Assembly: GCA_015061805.1 (NCBI GenBank) | Contig: SUVV01000002.1 | Coordinates: 62,001 to 126,000, forward strand | DNA: 64,000 nt | From: Lentisphaerota bacterium | GTDB taxonomy: Bacteria; Verrucomicrobiota; Lentisphaeria; Victivallales; Victivallaceae | Direction: 5' to 3' | In this document: positions 8,150 through 15,998 of the stretch, piece after piece | Numbering within the stretch: position 1 is the first letter of the stretch | How the letters are laid out: every line of letters starts with the position of its first letter | Notes under the pieces: model-generated | The model's database searches: none | The model's input: only the letters and a program-made list of their open reading frames with translations | Told to the model about the DNA's origin: nothing | Position numbers and translations under genes: made by a program

Positions 8150-11100
8150 ATGAGTTATTTTGAAAAAAAATCCACATCCGGTGATCTTCCGGCGTTGAGC
8201 GGTATGAACTTTTACAGCACCATGAATCCGGTGCTGTGGTGCGGTATGACCGCTGTTGAATTGGAGCGCTGTCTGCCCGGGATGTTCCAGAGAAGCGCCG
8301 GATATACCCTGCTGGTCGCGGCATTTTTTGTGCTGCCGATGCTGGTCAATACCGGATTTGCTTCATATCTGATGGCGCGTTTCCCCTGCCGGAATATTCT
8401 TTCCTGTTCAAAGGTCGCGGAATTGCTGACCGCATTGCTGATGCTGGCACTCTATCCGGTGATGCCGCCGCTGGGCAGGCTGGTACTGCTGGCGCTTACC
8501 ACCATGCTGCTCGGTATCGAATATGCGATGTACCGTCCGGCATTGCGGGTCTTCATGGCATCGACTTTGCCTAAAAGTCAACTCAGTATCGGTTTCGGCA
8601 AGGTGCAGGGAGCCGCTCTGCTCGGTGCCGCAGGCGGTGTTTTGCTGGTGACTGCCGGGAATATTTTCCGGATACTGCCGGTTTGGAGCTGGATATTTTT
8701 TGCGTTGTGTTCAGTTCGCGGACTGGTGCTGGTCACCCGGATCCGGACGGCGGATGCGCTTCAGCCGCGGGCACGTTTTGCTCTGTTGCGCCGCTTCCGT
8801 CAGGTGCGCTGGGACAACCAGATACTGCGCCAGGAACTCCGGATCAGTGCATGGGGAGAAACCTATGTGATGGCATTGCTTATTTTCATCATCTCGCTGA
8901 CGGCGCAATATGCTTATGAGTACATGCCTTTTGAAAGCAATCCCCGTTACGGGATGATGGCGTTGATTCTGTTGATGATCGCTCCGCTTCTGGGTGGAGC
9001 TTTCGGTTGTATCAGCGCCGGAAAAATTTCCCGGGAAAGAGTCGAAATGGGACTTATTCCCGGAGCCGGTATGCTCTGCGTGGTGCTGTTGGCAGGGTTG
9101 GGATTTCTGACCTCATGGCGCGGCGGAGTTTACGAATATGCCGCTCTGGCGGCGGGATTGTTCTGTTTCGGAATCACGCTCGGAGCGCTGATGGTGCCGT
9201 TTCAGAGTTTTCAGGGATTTTTTGTCCGGCGGGAGATGCTGCCGGTGTTTTGTGTTCACTTCTACCGCAAATTCGGTATCGGTGTGTTGATCGGAATCAT
9301 TGTCACCGGAGTATCTTACAGTTACCGTCAGCCGGTGGCGACGGCGGCGTATGGACTTGCTCTGCTGACTTTCGGTTTGCTCTGTCTGATCTTCCGGATG
9401 GAACCGCATATACTGTTGCGTGCCGGTTCGCTGATACTGCTGCGGACACTCTACCGTCTGCATCTGGAAAATCCGGAAAATATTCCGGAAGAGGGCGGCG
9501 CTTTACTGGTCGCCAACCGTTCCAGTTTTGTCGATCTGCTCTTTGTTACCGGCGCGACCAGCCGTCCGGTGCGCTTTATGATGTCGGAGAACTTCAATCA
9601 ACCCGGCTGGCTCCGGGCGCTGTGCCGGACTGCCGGATTTCTGGAAGTTCCTGCCAATAAACCCAAGCAGCTCCGGCGGCTCTTTGAACAGACCCGCGAG
9701 ATGCTGCGCCGGGGCGAACTGGTCTGCGTTTTTCCGGAAAGCAACATCACCCGCAACGGCGTGATGTCCGGTTTGCGCGGCGGAGTGAAAGAGATGATCC
9801 CCGAAGATGAAGCGATCCCGGTCATTCCGGTACATATCGGTATGACGTGGGGAAGTATCTTTTCCCGTTATTATGGAAAATTCAAACTGCAATGGCCGGA
9901 AGAACTGCCGCATCCGGTCAGTATCACCGCCGGCGCTCCGGTTTCTCCGGCGACCTCTGCGTATGAGTTGCGGATAATCCTTTCCGAACTCGGTGCCGAT
10001 ACGAAAAACCGGATATTCCCCGGCGAACGTCCTTTTCATTCCCAGTTTGCCCAACTTGCCAGGCGCCACCCCAAGGGGAAGATCATCCGTGAACTGCGTG
10101 ATGGCAGGATCGTGGCATCACGCAACATCAATCTGCTCTGCCGCTGTATATTATTCAGCCGCTATTTGAGAAGAAAACGGCGGAGTTGTGAATATGTCGG
10201 CGTGATGCTGCCCAATTCCATCGCCTTCTTTCAAGCGATGACGGCGGTGATGATGGCAGACCGTGTCCCGGCGATCATCAACTACACTTCCAGTGAAGAA
10301 GCCCGCCGGAAAGCCATCGAAAATGCCGGTATCCAGACCATTATCACCAGCCGCGAATTGTTGGAAAAGTACGGTATCCCGCAAACCAGAGGAATGATCT
10401 TTATCGAAGATACCAACCGGATCACCCGTTCCAAATGGGTCGCGACCTGGTGGAAGTTCCTGATCATGATCCTGCCCAATGCCGAATTGATGAAACTGGT
10501 CGCTCCCGGCAGCTGGGATGATCCGCACCGGACGGCAGTGGTGCTCTTTTCCAGCGGTTCAACCGGAATTCCCAAAGGCATCATGCTCAGCCACCACAAT
10601 ATATTTTCCGACGTTCTGGCGGTCTCCCGGAGTATTGCCTGGAACCGCAAGGATCGGGTGCCGGGAAATCTGCCGCTGTTCCACTCTTTCGGTATGGCGG
10701 TCTGTCTGTGGATGCCGCTTTTTTCCGGCGGCGAAGTGACGATGCTGCCCAATCCGCTGGATGTTTCCGGCATGGCGCAGGTGTTGAAAGAACGGCATCC
10801 GACGGTGCTGTTTGCAACTCCCAGTTTTCTGCAGTTGTATATGCGTAAATGCAGCGGCGAAGAGTTCAAATCACTGCGTCTGGTGATCGCCGGTGCGGAA
10901 AAACTCCGCGACGATATCGTGGAGAAATTCCGGGAAATGACCGGGCTGGTCATCGCTGAAGCCTACGGATGTACCGAATTGTCGCCGGTCGTTTCCATCA
11001 ACCTTGCCAACTCCATCACCGATCTCGGCGTTGAAGTGGCACGCTACGGCAGTATCGGTCCATCTCTGCCGGGTATCTGCGCCCGGATCGTTGATCCATC

Positions 11101-11602
11101 CACCTTTGAATTGCGTCCGGAAGATACCGACGGTCTGCTGCTGGTCAAAGGCGCGGTGGTGATGCAGGGCTATCTCAATCAACCGGAAAAAACCAAAGAG
11201 GTCATCCGCGACGGCTGGTATGTTACCGGAGACATCGGTAAAATGGATCGCAACGGCTTTATCACGATCACCGGCAGATTGTCGCGTTTCAGCAAGATTG
11301 CCGGAGAGATGGTTCCGCACGAATTGGTCGAACGCGAAATCAACAATATCCTGCTGCCGTCCAAGCGGATACTGGCAGTCGCCGGAGCGCCGGATGAAAG
11401 CAAGGGCGAAAAGCTGATCGTCTTCTATACCGATCCCGAATCGGTCGCACCGGAACAGATCGTCCGGGAGCTGCGTAAACGGAATATCCCCAATCTGTGG
11501 ATACCCCGGCAGGAGAGTTTCATCAGGATCGATGCCCTGCCGATGCTGGGCAGCGGCAAACTGGATTTGAGCGAACTCAAGAAAATGGCTGAAAAATTGT
11601 GA
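8150..11602 (+). CDS. aas: Three-domain MFS / acyltransferase / acyl-ACP (AMP-forming) synthetase, Aas-type
   Basis: A 1150-residue fusion. Residues about 20-430 are an LplT-like MFS membrane domain. Residues 440-640 are a PlsC-like acyltransferase domain, and 650-1150 an AMP-binding acyl synthetase with LFSSGSTGIPKG near 800, AYGCTELSP, YVTGDIGKMD and a final catalytic-type Lys region. Such fusions import lysophospholipids and reacylate them at the inner membrane. The canonical HX4D of the acyltransferase aligns with R457-S-S-F-V-D462, so the catalytic His is replaced by Arg, and FPEG reads FPES. The acyltransferase step may therefore be lost or altered. It starts 9 bp after the kinase gene. 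Confidence 0.88.
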   Translation: MSYFEKKSTSGDLPALSGMNFYSTMNPVLWCGMTAVELERCLPGMFQRSAGYTLLVAAFFVLPMLVNTGFASYLMARFPCRNILSCSKVAELLTALLMLALYPVMPPLGRLVLLALTTMLLGIEYAMYRPALRVFMASTLPKSQLSIGFGKVQGAALLGAAGGVLLVTAGNIFRILPVWSWIFFALCSVRGLVLVTRIRTADALQPRARFALLRRFRQVRWDNQILRQELRISAWGETYVMALLIFIISLTAQYAYEYMPFESNPRYGMMALILLMIAPLLGGAFGCISAGKISRERVEMGLIPGAGMLCVVLLAGLGFLTSWRGGVYEYAALAAGLFCFGITLGALMVPFQSFQGFFVRREMLPVFCVHFYRKFGIGVLIGIIVTGVSYSYRQPVATAAYGLALLTFGLLCLIFRMEPHILLRAGSLILLRTLYRLHLENPENIPEEGGALLVANRSSFVDLLFVTGATSRPVRFMMSENFNQPGWLRALCRTAGFLEVPANKPKQLRRLFEQTREMLRRGELVCVFPESNITRNGVMSGLRGGVKEMIPEDEAIPVIPVHIGMTWGSIFSRYYGKFKLQWPEELPHPVSITAGAPVSPATSAYELRIILSELGADTKNRIFPGERPFHSQFAQLARRHPKGKIIRELRDGRIVASRNINLLCRCILFSRYLRRKRRSCEYVGVMLPNSIAFFQAMTAVMMADRVPAIINYTSSEEARRKAIENAGIQTIITSRELLEKYGIPQTRGMIFIEDTNRITRSKWVATWWKFLIMILPNAELMKLVAPGSWDDPHRTAVVLFSSGSTGIPKGIMLSHHNIFSDVLAVSRSIAWNRKDRVPGNLPLFHSFGMAVCLWMPLFSGGEVTMLPNPLDVSGMAQVLKERHPTVLFATPSFLQLYMRKCSGEEFKSLRLVIAGAEKLRDDIVEKFREMTGLVIAEAYGCTELSPVVSINLANSITDLGVEVARYGSIGPSLPGICARIVDPSTFELRPEDTDGLLLVKGAVVMQGYLNQPEKTKEVIRDGWYVTGDIGKMDRNGFITITGRLSRFSKIAGEMVPHELVEREINNILLPSKRILAVAGAPDESKGEKLIVFYTDPESVAPEQIVRELRKRNIPNLWIPRQESFIRIDALPMLGSGKLDLSELKKMAEKL

Positions 11603-11603
11603 C

Positions 11604-11632
11604 TTGAAAAATATTTTCCATGATGTTATATT
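11604..11632 (+). promoter_or_regulatory. Predicted promoter for the small exported protein gene
   Basis: TTGAAA (11604-11609) and TATATT (11627-11632) are spaced by exactly 17 bp. The same arrangement occurs before serC and before the 690-residue exported protein gene. It begins just after the aas stop. Confidence 0.6.
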
Positions 11633-11671
11633 TGTTGATATAACAGACAATAGAGTCAACAGGAGTTTGAG

Positions 11672-12082
11672 TTGAATAAAAAACGGTCATTGCTGTTTCC
11701 GCTGATACTCATCGCGCTGTTAAGCGCATGGGGCGGGGATTTTTTTGCCGTTGCCGCTTCTGAAAATATCAAACCAGCCGGGATCGCGGATAAATGTTCC
11801 TGCCGTTCATATCCGGCGGATGAAATTCCGGTTTCCGGCGGTGAATTGAGTTTTGCCAATGAACTGCCCGGAACCTTTGCCGTATTCCGTTCTTCCCGGA
11901 GAAGTGATGATTTTTTGCGTAATTTCCGTCCGCGCAACAACGATATTACGGAACTGCCGTTCAAATTTGCCGATCTTTGCAACCGGTACGGCAATGTGCC
12001 TGAATTGCCGTACACGGTTTTTACTTTTCAGAATTTTCTGCAAAAATCCCTGCCTCCCCGCGCCGGACCGCTTGTGATCTGA
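11672..12082 (+). CDS. Small exported protein of unknown function
   Basis: A 136-residue protein with a basic N-terminus and hydrophobic segment (KKRSLLFPLILIALLSAW), then a possible signal-peptide cleavage after FAVAA. The mature part is about 105 residues, with two cysteines early (CSC) and one later. No family is recognised. The start is TTG with AGGAG 6 nt upstream, and a promoter of the local consensus lies 40 bp before it, which supports expression. It sits alone between aas and the antiporter. Confidence 0.55.
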   Translation: MNKKRSLLFPLILIALLSAWGGDFFAVAASENIKPAGIADKCSCRSYPADEIPVSGGELSFANELPGTFAVFRSSRRSDDFLRNFRPRNNDITELPFKFADLCNRYGNVPELPYTVFTFQNFLQKSLPPRAGPLVI

Positions 12083-12100
12083 TTGATTTTTATGCGGTCT

Positions 12101-12130
12101 TTTTCCGGAAACAAGCCGGAAAGGAGTTTT
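12101..12130 (+). terminator. Possible terminator hairpin
   Basis: A 7-bp stem (TTTCCGG at 12102-12108, CCGGAAA at 12116-12122) with a 7-nt loop is followed by GGAG and five Ts. It is weak, but placed 20 bp after the small exported protein gene. Confidence 0.4.
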
Positions 12131-12192
12131 TGAACCATTGATTTCTGCACAGTGCAGTCCTCCTTTCGGCGTATCTGCACGCTTTTATCATT

Positions 12193-12288
12193 ATGAAAAA
12201 ATATCTGAAAGAGTATCAGGATAATCTCACCGTCGGCGGAATCAGCCTCACATTTATCCTGATCGGCGAATTATTGTATCATATTTAA
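12193..12288 (+). CDS. 31-residue membrane microprotein or leader peptide
   Basis: A short frame encoding a charged N-terminus (MKKYLKEYQDNL) and a hydrophobic C-terminal half (ISLTFILIGELLYHI) that could form one membrane segment. It stops 1 nt before the ATG of the CaCA antiporter, so the antiporter is probably translationally coupled to it. The upstream ribosome binding site is poor. It may be a real microprotein, a leader or a chance frame; the tight junction and hydrophobic pattern favour the first two. Confidence 0.45.
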   Translation: MKKYLKEYQDNLTVGGISLTFILIGELLYHI

Positions 12289-12289
12289 A

Positions 12290-13243
12290 ATGACTTTATT
12301 ACTTAATATTCTTTACGCTGCAGCCGGTGTAGCCGGTCTGTATTACGGTGCGGAATTTCTTATCAAAGGCGGGGTGGCAATCGCCCGGAAAGCGAAAATT
12401 TCACCATTGGTGATCGGACTGACTCTGGTGGCATGTGCCACCAGCGCTCCGGAACTGGTGGTGAGTGTCAGCGCCGCCATTGATGGCAATTCCAATATAT
12501 CTTTCGGCAATGTGGTGGGTTCAAACATCTGCAATATTGCCTTGATTCTGGGAATTTCTGCATTGATCCGGCCATTGACTGTCCGCAAACAACTGCTGAC
12601 GCTGGATAGTCCGGTGATGATCGTCAGTTCATTGCTTCTGGCGGCGTTCTATTTTTCCAACCACGGTTTGAACCGGCTTCAGGCGGCATTGCTTCTGGCG
12701 GGATTTATCGCCTATACGCTGTGGAATATCCGGATCTCCCGGCGCGATGAAGCGGCGGCGGAAACTGAACCCGGCGGAACTGTCCCGGAAATTCCGCTTC
12801 ATAAAGCATTGCTCTATCTGGTGATCGCTATGGCGGCATTGGTCGGCGGTGCCAAAATATTCCTGACCAGCGCGATCTATTTCGCCCGGCTGATGAAAAT
12901 TTCCGACGCGGTGATCGGTTTGACGGTGGTCGCGGTCGGAACCAGTCTGCCGGAACTTGCTGCAAGTGTGGTGGCGGCGATCCGCAAGGAATCCGATATC
13001 GCCATCGGCAATGTGGTGGGTTCCAATATCTTCAACATTCTGGGAATACTCGGTATTGCTCCGCTGATCAAGCCGATGGAAAATGCTGCATTGAATATGG
13101 TCGATCTGGGAATGATGGTCTTCTGTGCAGTGATCCTGGTGCCGATGATGCGGACTAAATGGAAGATATCCAGGCTTGAAGGTGCGATCCTGCTGCTTGG
13201 TTATTGCGGTTATATTTTCTATCTGGTCAGCGGTCACAGTTGA
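12290..13243 (+). CDS. Calcium/sodium antiporter (CaCA family, YrbG-like)
   Basis: A 317-residue integral membrane exchanger with about ten hydrophobic segments. The two inverted alpha repeats are clear. The first reads GLTLVACATSAPEL then GNVVGSNICNI (residues 43-90); the second reads GLTVVAVGTSLPEL then GNVVGSNIFNI (about 207-254). The Glu in each PEL motif is the usual cation-coordinating residue. The first repeat has ATSAPEL instead of GTSAPEL. A charged loop (about residues 150-170) separates the halves. It presumably expels Ca2+ across the inner membrane. Confidence 0.93.
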   Translation: MTLLLNILYAAAGVAGLYYGAEFLIKGGVAIARKAKISPLVIGLTLVACATSAPELVVSVSAAIDGNSNISFGNVVGSNICNIALILGISALIRPLTVRKQLLTLDSPVMIVSSLLLAAFYFSNHGLNRLQAALLLAGFIAYTLWNIRISRRDEAAAETEPGGTVPEIPLHKALLYLVIAMAALVGGAKIFLTSAIYFARLMKISDAVIGLTVVAVGTSLPELAASVVAAIRKESDIAIGNVVGSNIFNILGILGIAPLIKPMENAALNMVDLGMMVFCAVILVPMMRTKWKISRLEGAILLLGYCGYIFYLVSGHS

Positions 13244-13330
13244 TAAATATTCTCTTCCGGCTGGATATTTTGCCCTGAAGGTGTTATATTAAGGGTGACA
13301 GAATATAATTTTACGAAAGGACAGTACGGA

Positions 13331-14119
13331 ATGAATCTGATTTTTCTCGGAGATGTGGTCGGCAAGGGCGGACGGAATGCGGTAAAACAACTGCTTCCGG
13401 AGTTGCGCCGGGAATTCAATGCTCCGTTTGCAGTGGTCAACGGAGAAAATTCTGCCGCCGGAAACGGTATGACCGGCAGTTGTGTCAAAGAACTCCTCAC
13501 CGTCGCCGATGTGGTGACTTGCGGCGATCATGTCTGGGATCAAAAGGGTTTTGAAAATGAGATACAACTCTATCCACAGGTGGTGCGTCCGGCAAATTTG
13601 TCCGATCTGCAGCCGGGGAAGGGCTATTCAGTATTCCGTAATCCCGCCGGGGGAGAGATCGCCGTCATCGCTTTGATGGGCAAGGTGTTCATGCGGGATT
13701 CCGCCTACTGCCCTTTTGAAACGGTGGAGAAGATCCTCGAAAAACTGCCTTCAAATGTCAAAAATATCATTGTCGATTTTCATGCAGAGGCCAGCAGTGA
13801 AAAGTTGGCAATGGGACGTTTCCTTGATGGAAAGGTCACGGCAGTATTAGGCACTCATACCCATGTCCAGACTGCGGATGCCAAGGTGTTTCCCGGTGGA
13901 ACTGCCGTTATCAGCGATACCGGAATGTGCGGCGCTGAATACAGTATCCTCGGCAGGGAAGTCCCGGCGGTATTGCGTAAATTCCGTACCGGCATGGCGA
14001 CCCGGCTGCCGGTGGTCGAAAACGGCGATATCCGGGTGGATGGCGTGTGCGTGACTTTTGACCATATCAGCGGCCGCGCCGCCGGAATCAAACAATTCTC
14101 CAGAATCGTCACGCTTTGA
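13331..14119 (+). CDS. YmdB-like metallophosphoesterase (TIGR00282 family)
   Basis: A 262-residue calcineurin-like phosphodiesterase; the family hydrolyses 2',3'- or 3',5'-cyclic nucleotides with a di-metal centre. Metal-site motifs are FLGDVVGKGGR at the N-terminus, VNGENSA, GDHVWDQ, VDFHAEA and GTHTHVQTAD. The ATG at 13331 follows GAAAGGA at 13315-13321; in-frame codons further upstream lack a site. A possible promoter (TGGATA, 17 bp, TATATT at 13285-13290) precedes it. The last 44 bp are duplicated 376 bp downstream inside the repeat array. Confidence 0.92.
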   Translation: MNLIFLGDVVGKGGRNAVKQLLPELRREFNAPFAVVNGENSAAGNGMTGSCVKELLTVADVVTCGDHVWDQKGFENEIQLYPQVVRPANLSDLQPGKGYSVFRNPAGGEIAVIALMGKVFMRDSAYCPFETVEKILEKLPSNVKNIIVDFHAEASSEKLAMGRFLDGKVTAVLGTHTHVQTADAKVFPGGTAVISDTGMCGAEYSILGREVPAVLRKFRTGMATRLPVVENGDIRVDGVCVTFDHISGRAAGIKQFSRIVTL

Positions 14120-14156
14120 GGTTTGCAAATAGAGCTGGCTTGCTGATTGGCACTTT
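14076..14156 (+). repeat. Source copy of an 81-bp segment that recurs at 14452-14532
   Basis: The 3' end of the YmdB-like gene plus the first 37 bp downstream recurs 376 bp later with 78 of 81 bases identical. The duplicate begins inside the coding sequence, so the array grew by segmental duplication that took host flank with it. Confidence 0.85.
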
Positions 14157-14249
14157 GGGCTGGGAGTATTGGGAAGTCTTGGGAGATTTTGGGAGGGCGT
14201 TAAATTACATGCAACGTCCCCTTCGCGGGCAATTGGAGCAAGGCGGTTT
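14118..14249 (+). repeat. Intergenic modular repeat, unit 1 of locus 1
   Basis: A 132-bp unit beginning GAGGTTTGCAAATAGAGC. It contains G-tracts at 14162, 14171, 14181 and 14191, then GGCGTTAAATTACATGCAACG and a GCGGGCAATTGGAGCA end. The unit recurs immediately after, and at 39.1-39.4 kb and 55.2-55.6 kb. Confidence 0.85.
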
Positions 14250-14391
14250 GAGGTTTGCAAATAGAGCGGGCTTGCTGACTGGCACTTTGGACTGGGAGTA
14301 TTGGGAAGTCTTGGGAGATTTTGAGAGGGCGTTAAATTACATGCAACGTCCCCTCCGCGAGCGGTTGGTGCGGAGTGTCTTGTCTATAAGC
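14250..14391 (+). repeat. Intergenic modular repeat, unit 2 of locus 1
   Basis: The second tandem copy is nearly identical over its first 110 bp, then switches to the CGAGCGGTTGGTGCGGAGTG end also found at 39.3 kb. The fourth G-tract is altered (TTGAGAGGG), so the tract rhythm is imperfect in this unit. Confidence 0.8.
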
Positions 14392-14406
14392 CGCGATAGC
14401 GGCGCT
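14389..14406 (+). repeat. Small hairpin module, GATA loop
   Basis: GCCGC and GCGGC pair around a GATA loop, after the conserved GTCTTGTCTATAA. The same module recurs at 14634-14651 with a longer stem and GTCA loop, and at 39368. Confidence 0.7.
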
Positions 14407-14422
14407 ATTATCAACTGCCTTA

Positions 14423-14454
14423 CGCCTGTTGGGCGTTCAGCCCAACGACAGGCG
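14423..14454 (+). repeat. Bulged hairpin module, copy 1
   Basis: CGCCTG-TTGGGC, loop GTTCA, GCCCAA, bulge CGA, CAGGCG: 12 base pairs with one three-base bulge. An identical copy lies at 14671-14702. Confidence 0.75.
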
Positions 14455-14532
14455 CCGCCGGAATCAAACAATTCTCCAGAATCGTTACGGTTTGAGGTTT
14501 GCAAATAGAGCGGGCTTGCTGATTGGCACTTT
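14452..14532 (+). repeat. Duplicate of the YmdB-gene 3' end plus partial repeat unit
   Basis: This copy of 14076-14156 has three base changes. After it the sequence leaves the unit and enters a short tandem repeat. Confidence 0.85.
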
Positions 14533-14545
14533 AGAGTACAGAGGT

Positions 14546-14575
14546 GTACGGATTGGTACGGATAAGTACGGACAG
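14546..14575 (+). repeat. Short tandem repeat, three 10-bp units
   Basis: GTACGGATTG, GTACGGATAA and GTACGGACAG follow one another. The block is followed by an AGTTAGTATGCAGT module whose homologue at 55566-55594 sits next to a comparable tandem of 9-bp units. Confidence 0.65.
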
Positions 14576-14670
14576 GGAGAGTTAGTATGCAGTGTCCTCG
14601 TTGCGGGCGGTTGGTGCGGAGTGTCTTGTCTATAAGCCGCCGTCAGGCGGCGCTATTATCAACTACCTTA

Positions 14671-14702
14671 CGCCTGTTGGGCGTTCAGCCCAACGACAGG
14701 CG
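14671..14702 (+). repeat. Bulged hairpin module, copy 2
   Basis: It is identical to the hairpin at 14423-14454 and again follows the small GC hairpin module (14636-14651, a 6-bp stem with loop GTCA). Confidence 0.75.
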
Positions 14703-14762
14703 CTACTCCAGTGGCGTTGTTCCGAAACTCTCGTTGCTGCAACCGGCACGATGATCGCGGGA

Positions 14763-14861
14763 TGATGGCGCCGGAAAGTTGAGGGCGAAGTGAACTCCTG
14801 TTCACGAGTTTCCCTCAACTTTCCAAGCCAGCGCCCGTGAGCGCGTGCCGCCCTCCCGATC
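14763..14861 (-). repeat. Nested hairpin element downstream of rpe (copy 1)
   Basis: Perfect 13-bp arms (14773-14785 with 14812-14824) enclose an inner hairpin GTGAAC-TCCT-GTTCAC. The element ends at 14845-14861 with a 17-bp string, GTGCCGCCCTCCCGATC, that is identical at 39530-39546. It starts 13 nt beyond the rpe stop on the transcribed strand and may end rpe transcripts, although no long T run is present. Confidence 0.65.
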
Positions 14862-14873
14862 CAAACATAACCT

Positions 14874-15551
14874 TTATCTTAACGCAGCGACACCTGCGGC
14901 CATGCCTTCAGGGTGGCGGAAAACGGCAGTTCCGGCAACCAGGACATTGGCACCGGCTTCGAGGACGGCAGGCGCAGTTTTACCGCCGATACCACCATCG
15001 ACTTCGATATGGATGTTTTTGCCTCTGCGGGCGATTTCCCGTTTGAATTCAGCGATTTTGGCGACCTGATCCGCCATGAAACTCTGTCCGCCAAAACCGG
15101 GTTCGACGGTCATAACGAGAACGAGTTCGAGGTCATCGAGATAGGGGAAGAGTGCTTCGGCGGGGGTGCCGGGTTTGAGTGACATCCCGGCGGTGACACC
15201 CAGACGATGGATCTCTTTGATGGTTTCGGCGGGATCATCGGAACTTTCAACGTGGAAAGTGATGTGATCAGCACCGGCTTTGACAAATTTTTCGGCATAG
15301 AAAAGCGGCCGGTCGATCATCAGGTGAACGTCAAAGAGCAGATCGGAATCGGCACGGAGAGATTCGATGACGGGGACACCGAATGAGATGTTGGGAACCA
15401 TTTTGCCGTCCATGACGTCAAGGTGAAGCAGTTCGGCACCGGCTTTGGCGACTTCGGCAATATCACTGCCGAGGTTGCGGAAGTCCGCTGCGAGGAGAGA
15501 GGGGGAGACCAGAATATCTCCGGTCGAAAAGTTACGCAGATCTTTTTTCAT
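14874..15551 (-). CDS. rpe: Ribulose-phosphate 3-epimerase
   Basis: A 225-residue TIM-barrel epimerase interconverting ribulose-5-P and xylulose-5-P in the pentose phosphate pathway. Visible signatures are SPSLLAADF, LLHLDVMDGKMVPNISFG (metal and catalytic residues), DVHLMID, ITFHVES, VEPGFGGQSF and IEVDGGI. Length and motifs are complete. The ATG is at 15551. The upstream small ribosomal protein gene lies on the same strand 126 bp away. Confidence 0.96.
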   Translation of the reverse strand: MKKDLRNFSTGDILVSPSLLAADFRNLGSDIAEVAKAGAELLHLDVMDGKMVPNISFGVPVIESLRADSDLLFDVHLMIDRPLFYAEKFVKAGADHITFHVESSDDPAETIKEIHRLGVTAGMSLKPGTPAEALFPYLDDLELVLVMTVEPGFGGQSFMADQVAKIAEFKREIARRGKNIHIEVDGGIGGKTAPAVLEAGANVLVAGTAVFRHPEGMAAGVAALR

Positions 15552-15642
15552 AAATTCTAAAATCGGTCAAAGGATTGTTCGGGTTAAAAAAGCGAACGTC
15601 CGTCCCCAACAATGCCATGCCGGAAACGGACGATGCAAACAT

Positions 15643-15665
15643 TTTCCGGATGCAAACTCCGGAAA
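15643..15665 (-). other. Hairpin between the small ribosomal protein gene and rpe
   Basis: TTTCCGGA and TCCGGAAA pair around a 7-nt loop, 13 nt beyond the stop of the small gene. No T run follows on the transcribed strand, so termination is doubtful. Confidence 0.35.
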
Positions 15666-15677
15666 TGAAACTCAAGG

Positions 15678-15767
15678 TCACTTGTTTTTGTGACGCAACA
15701 GTTTCAGCTGCTTTTTGCGTTTGTGCTTGGCGATTTTTTTGCGCCGTTTCTTTTTCAGGTTGCCCAT
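15678..15767 (-). CDS. AURKAIP1/COX24-domain small ribosomal protein (bS22-like)
   Basis: A 29-residue, extremely basic protein: MGNLKKKRRKKIAKHKRKK followed by QLKLLRHKNK. It matches the KKRRKKMxKHKxRKxxK pattern of AURKAIP1/COX24 (mS38-like) proteins, known from mycobacteria (bS22) and several other phyla as a 30S subunit component near the decoding region. A GAGG lies upstream of the ATG, and a near-consensus promoter sits 47-75 bp before it. It is easily missed because of its size. Confidence 0.8.
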   Translation of the reverse strand: MGNLKKKRRKKIAKHKRKKQLKLLRHKNK

Positions 15768-15813
15768 TTTTAAGCCTCATCTGTTTTTTGATTATACGAC
15801 AATGCGTGCTATT

Positions 15814-15842
15814 AAAATATCACTTTGTTGTACAAATGTCAA
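15814..15842 (-). promoter_or_regulatory. Predicted promoter for the small ribosomal protein gene
   Basis: Reading leftward, TTGACA (15842-15837), 17 bp and TATTTT (15819-15814). The same boxes and spacing precede the sodium symporter gene at 53789. Confidence 0.65.
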
Positions 15843-15905
15843 GGCGATAAGGTAAAAAGGTGGTGTTTTTTCTGGAAAATGTGTTGTTGTTCTGTAAAAT
15901 CCGTT

Positions 15906-15932
15906 CCTGAACCGCCGGGGAAACGGTTCAGG
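15906..15932. other. Isolated 9-bp hairpin in the serC upstream gap
   Basis: CCTGAACCG and CGGTTCAGG pair perfectly around a 9-nt loop. The 317-bp gap between the small ribosomal protein gene and serC otherwise holds two divergent promoters and no gene that I can see. Confidence 0.4.
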
Positions 15933-15998
15933 GCAGCCGCAGTTTTCTGACCTCGGAACAGCCTTGGCACGCAAGGTAAAAAAGAAAACTGTCTTTGC

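Noticed and set aside
14116-14508. A 130-codon frame through the repeat array, with similar frames in the other two loci (GWE..WE..GD..ALNY pattern).
   Set aside because: The frame follows from the DNA repeat. Unit lengths of 143 and 141 bp do not both keep one continuous coding frame across loci, there is no start context, and the constant feature is G-tract spacing.
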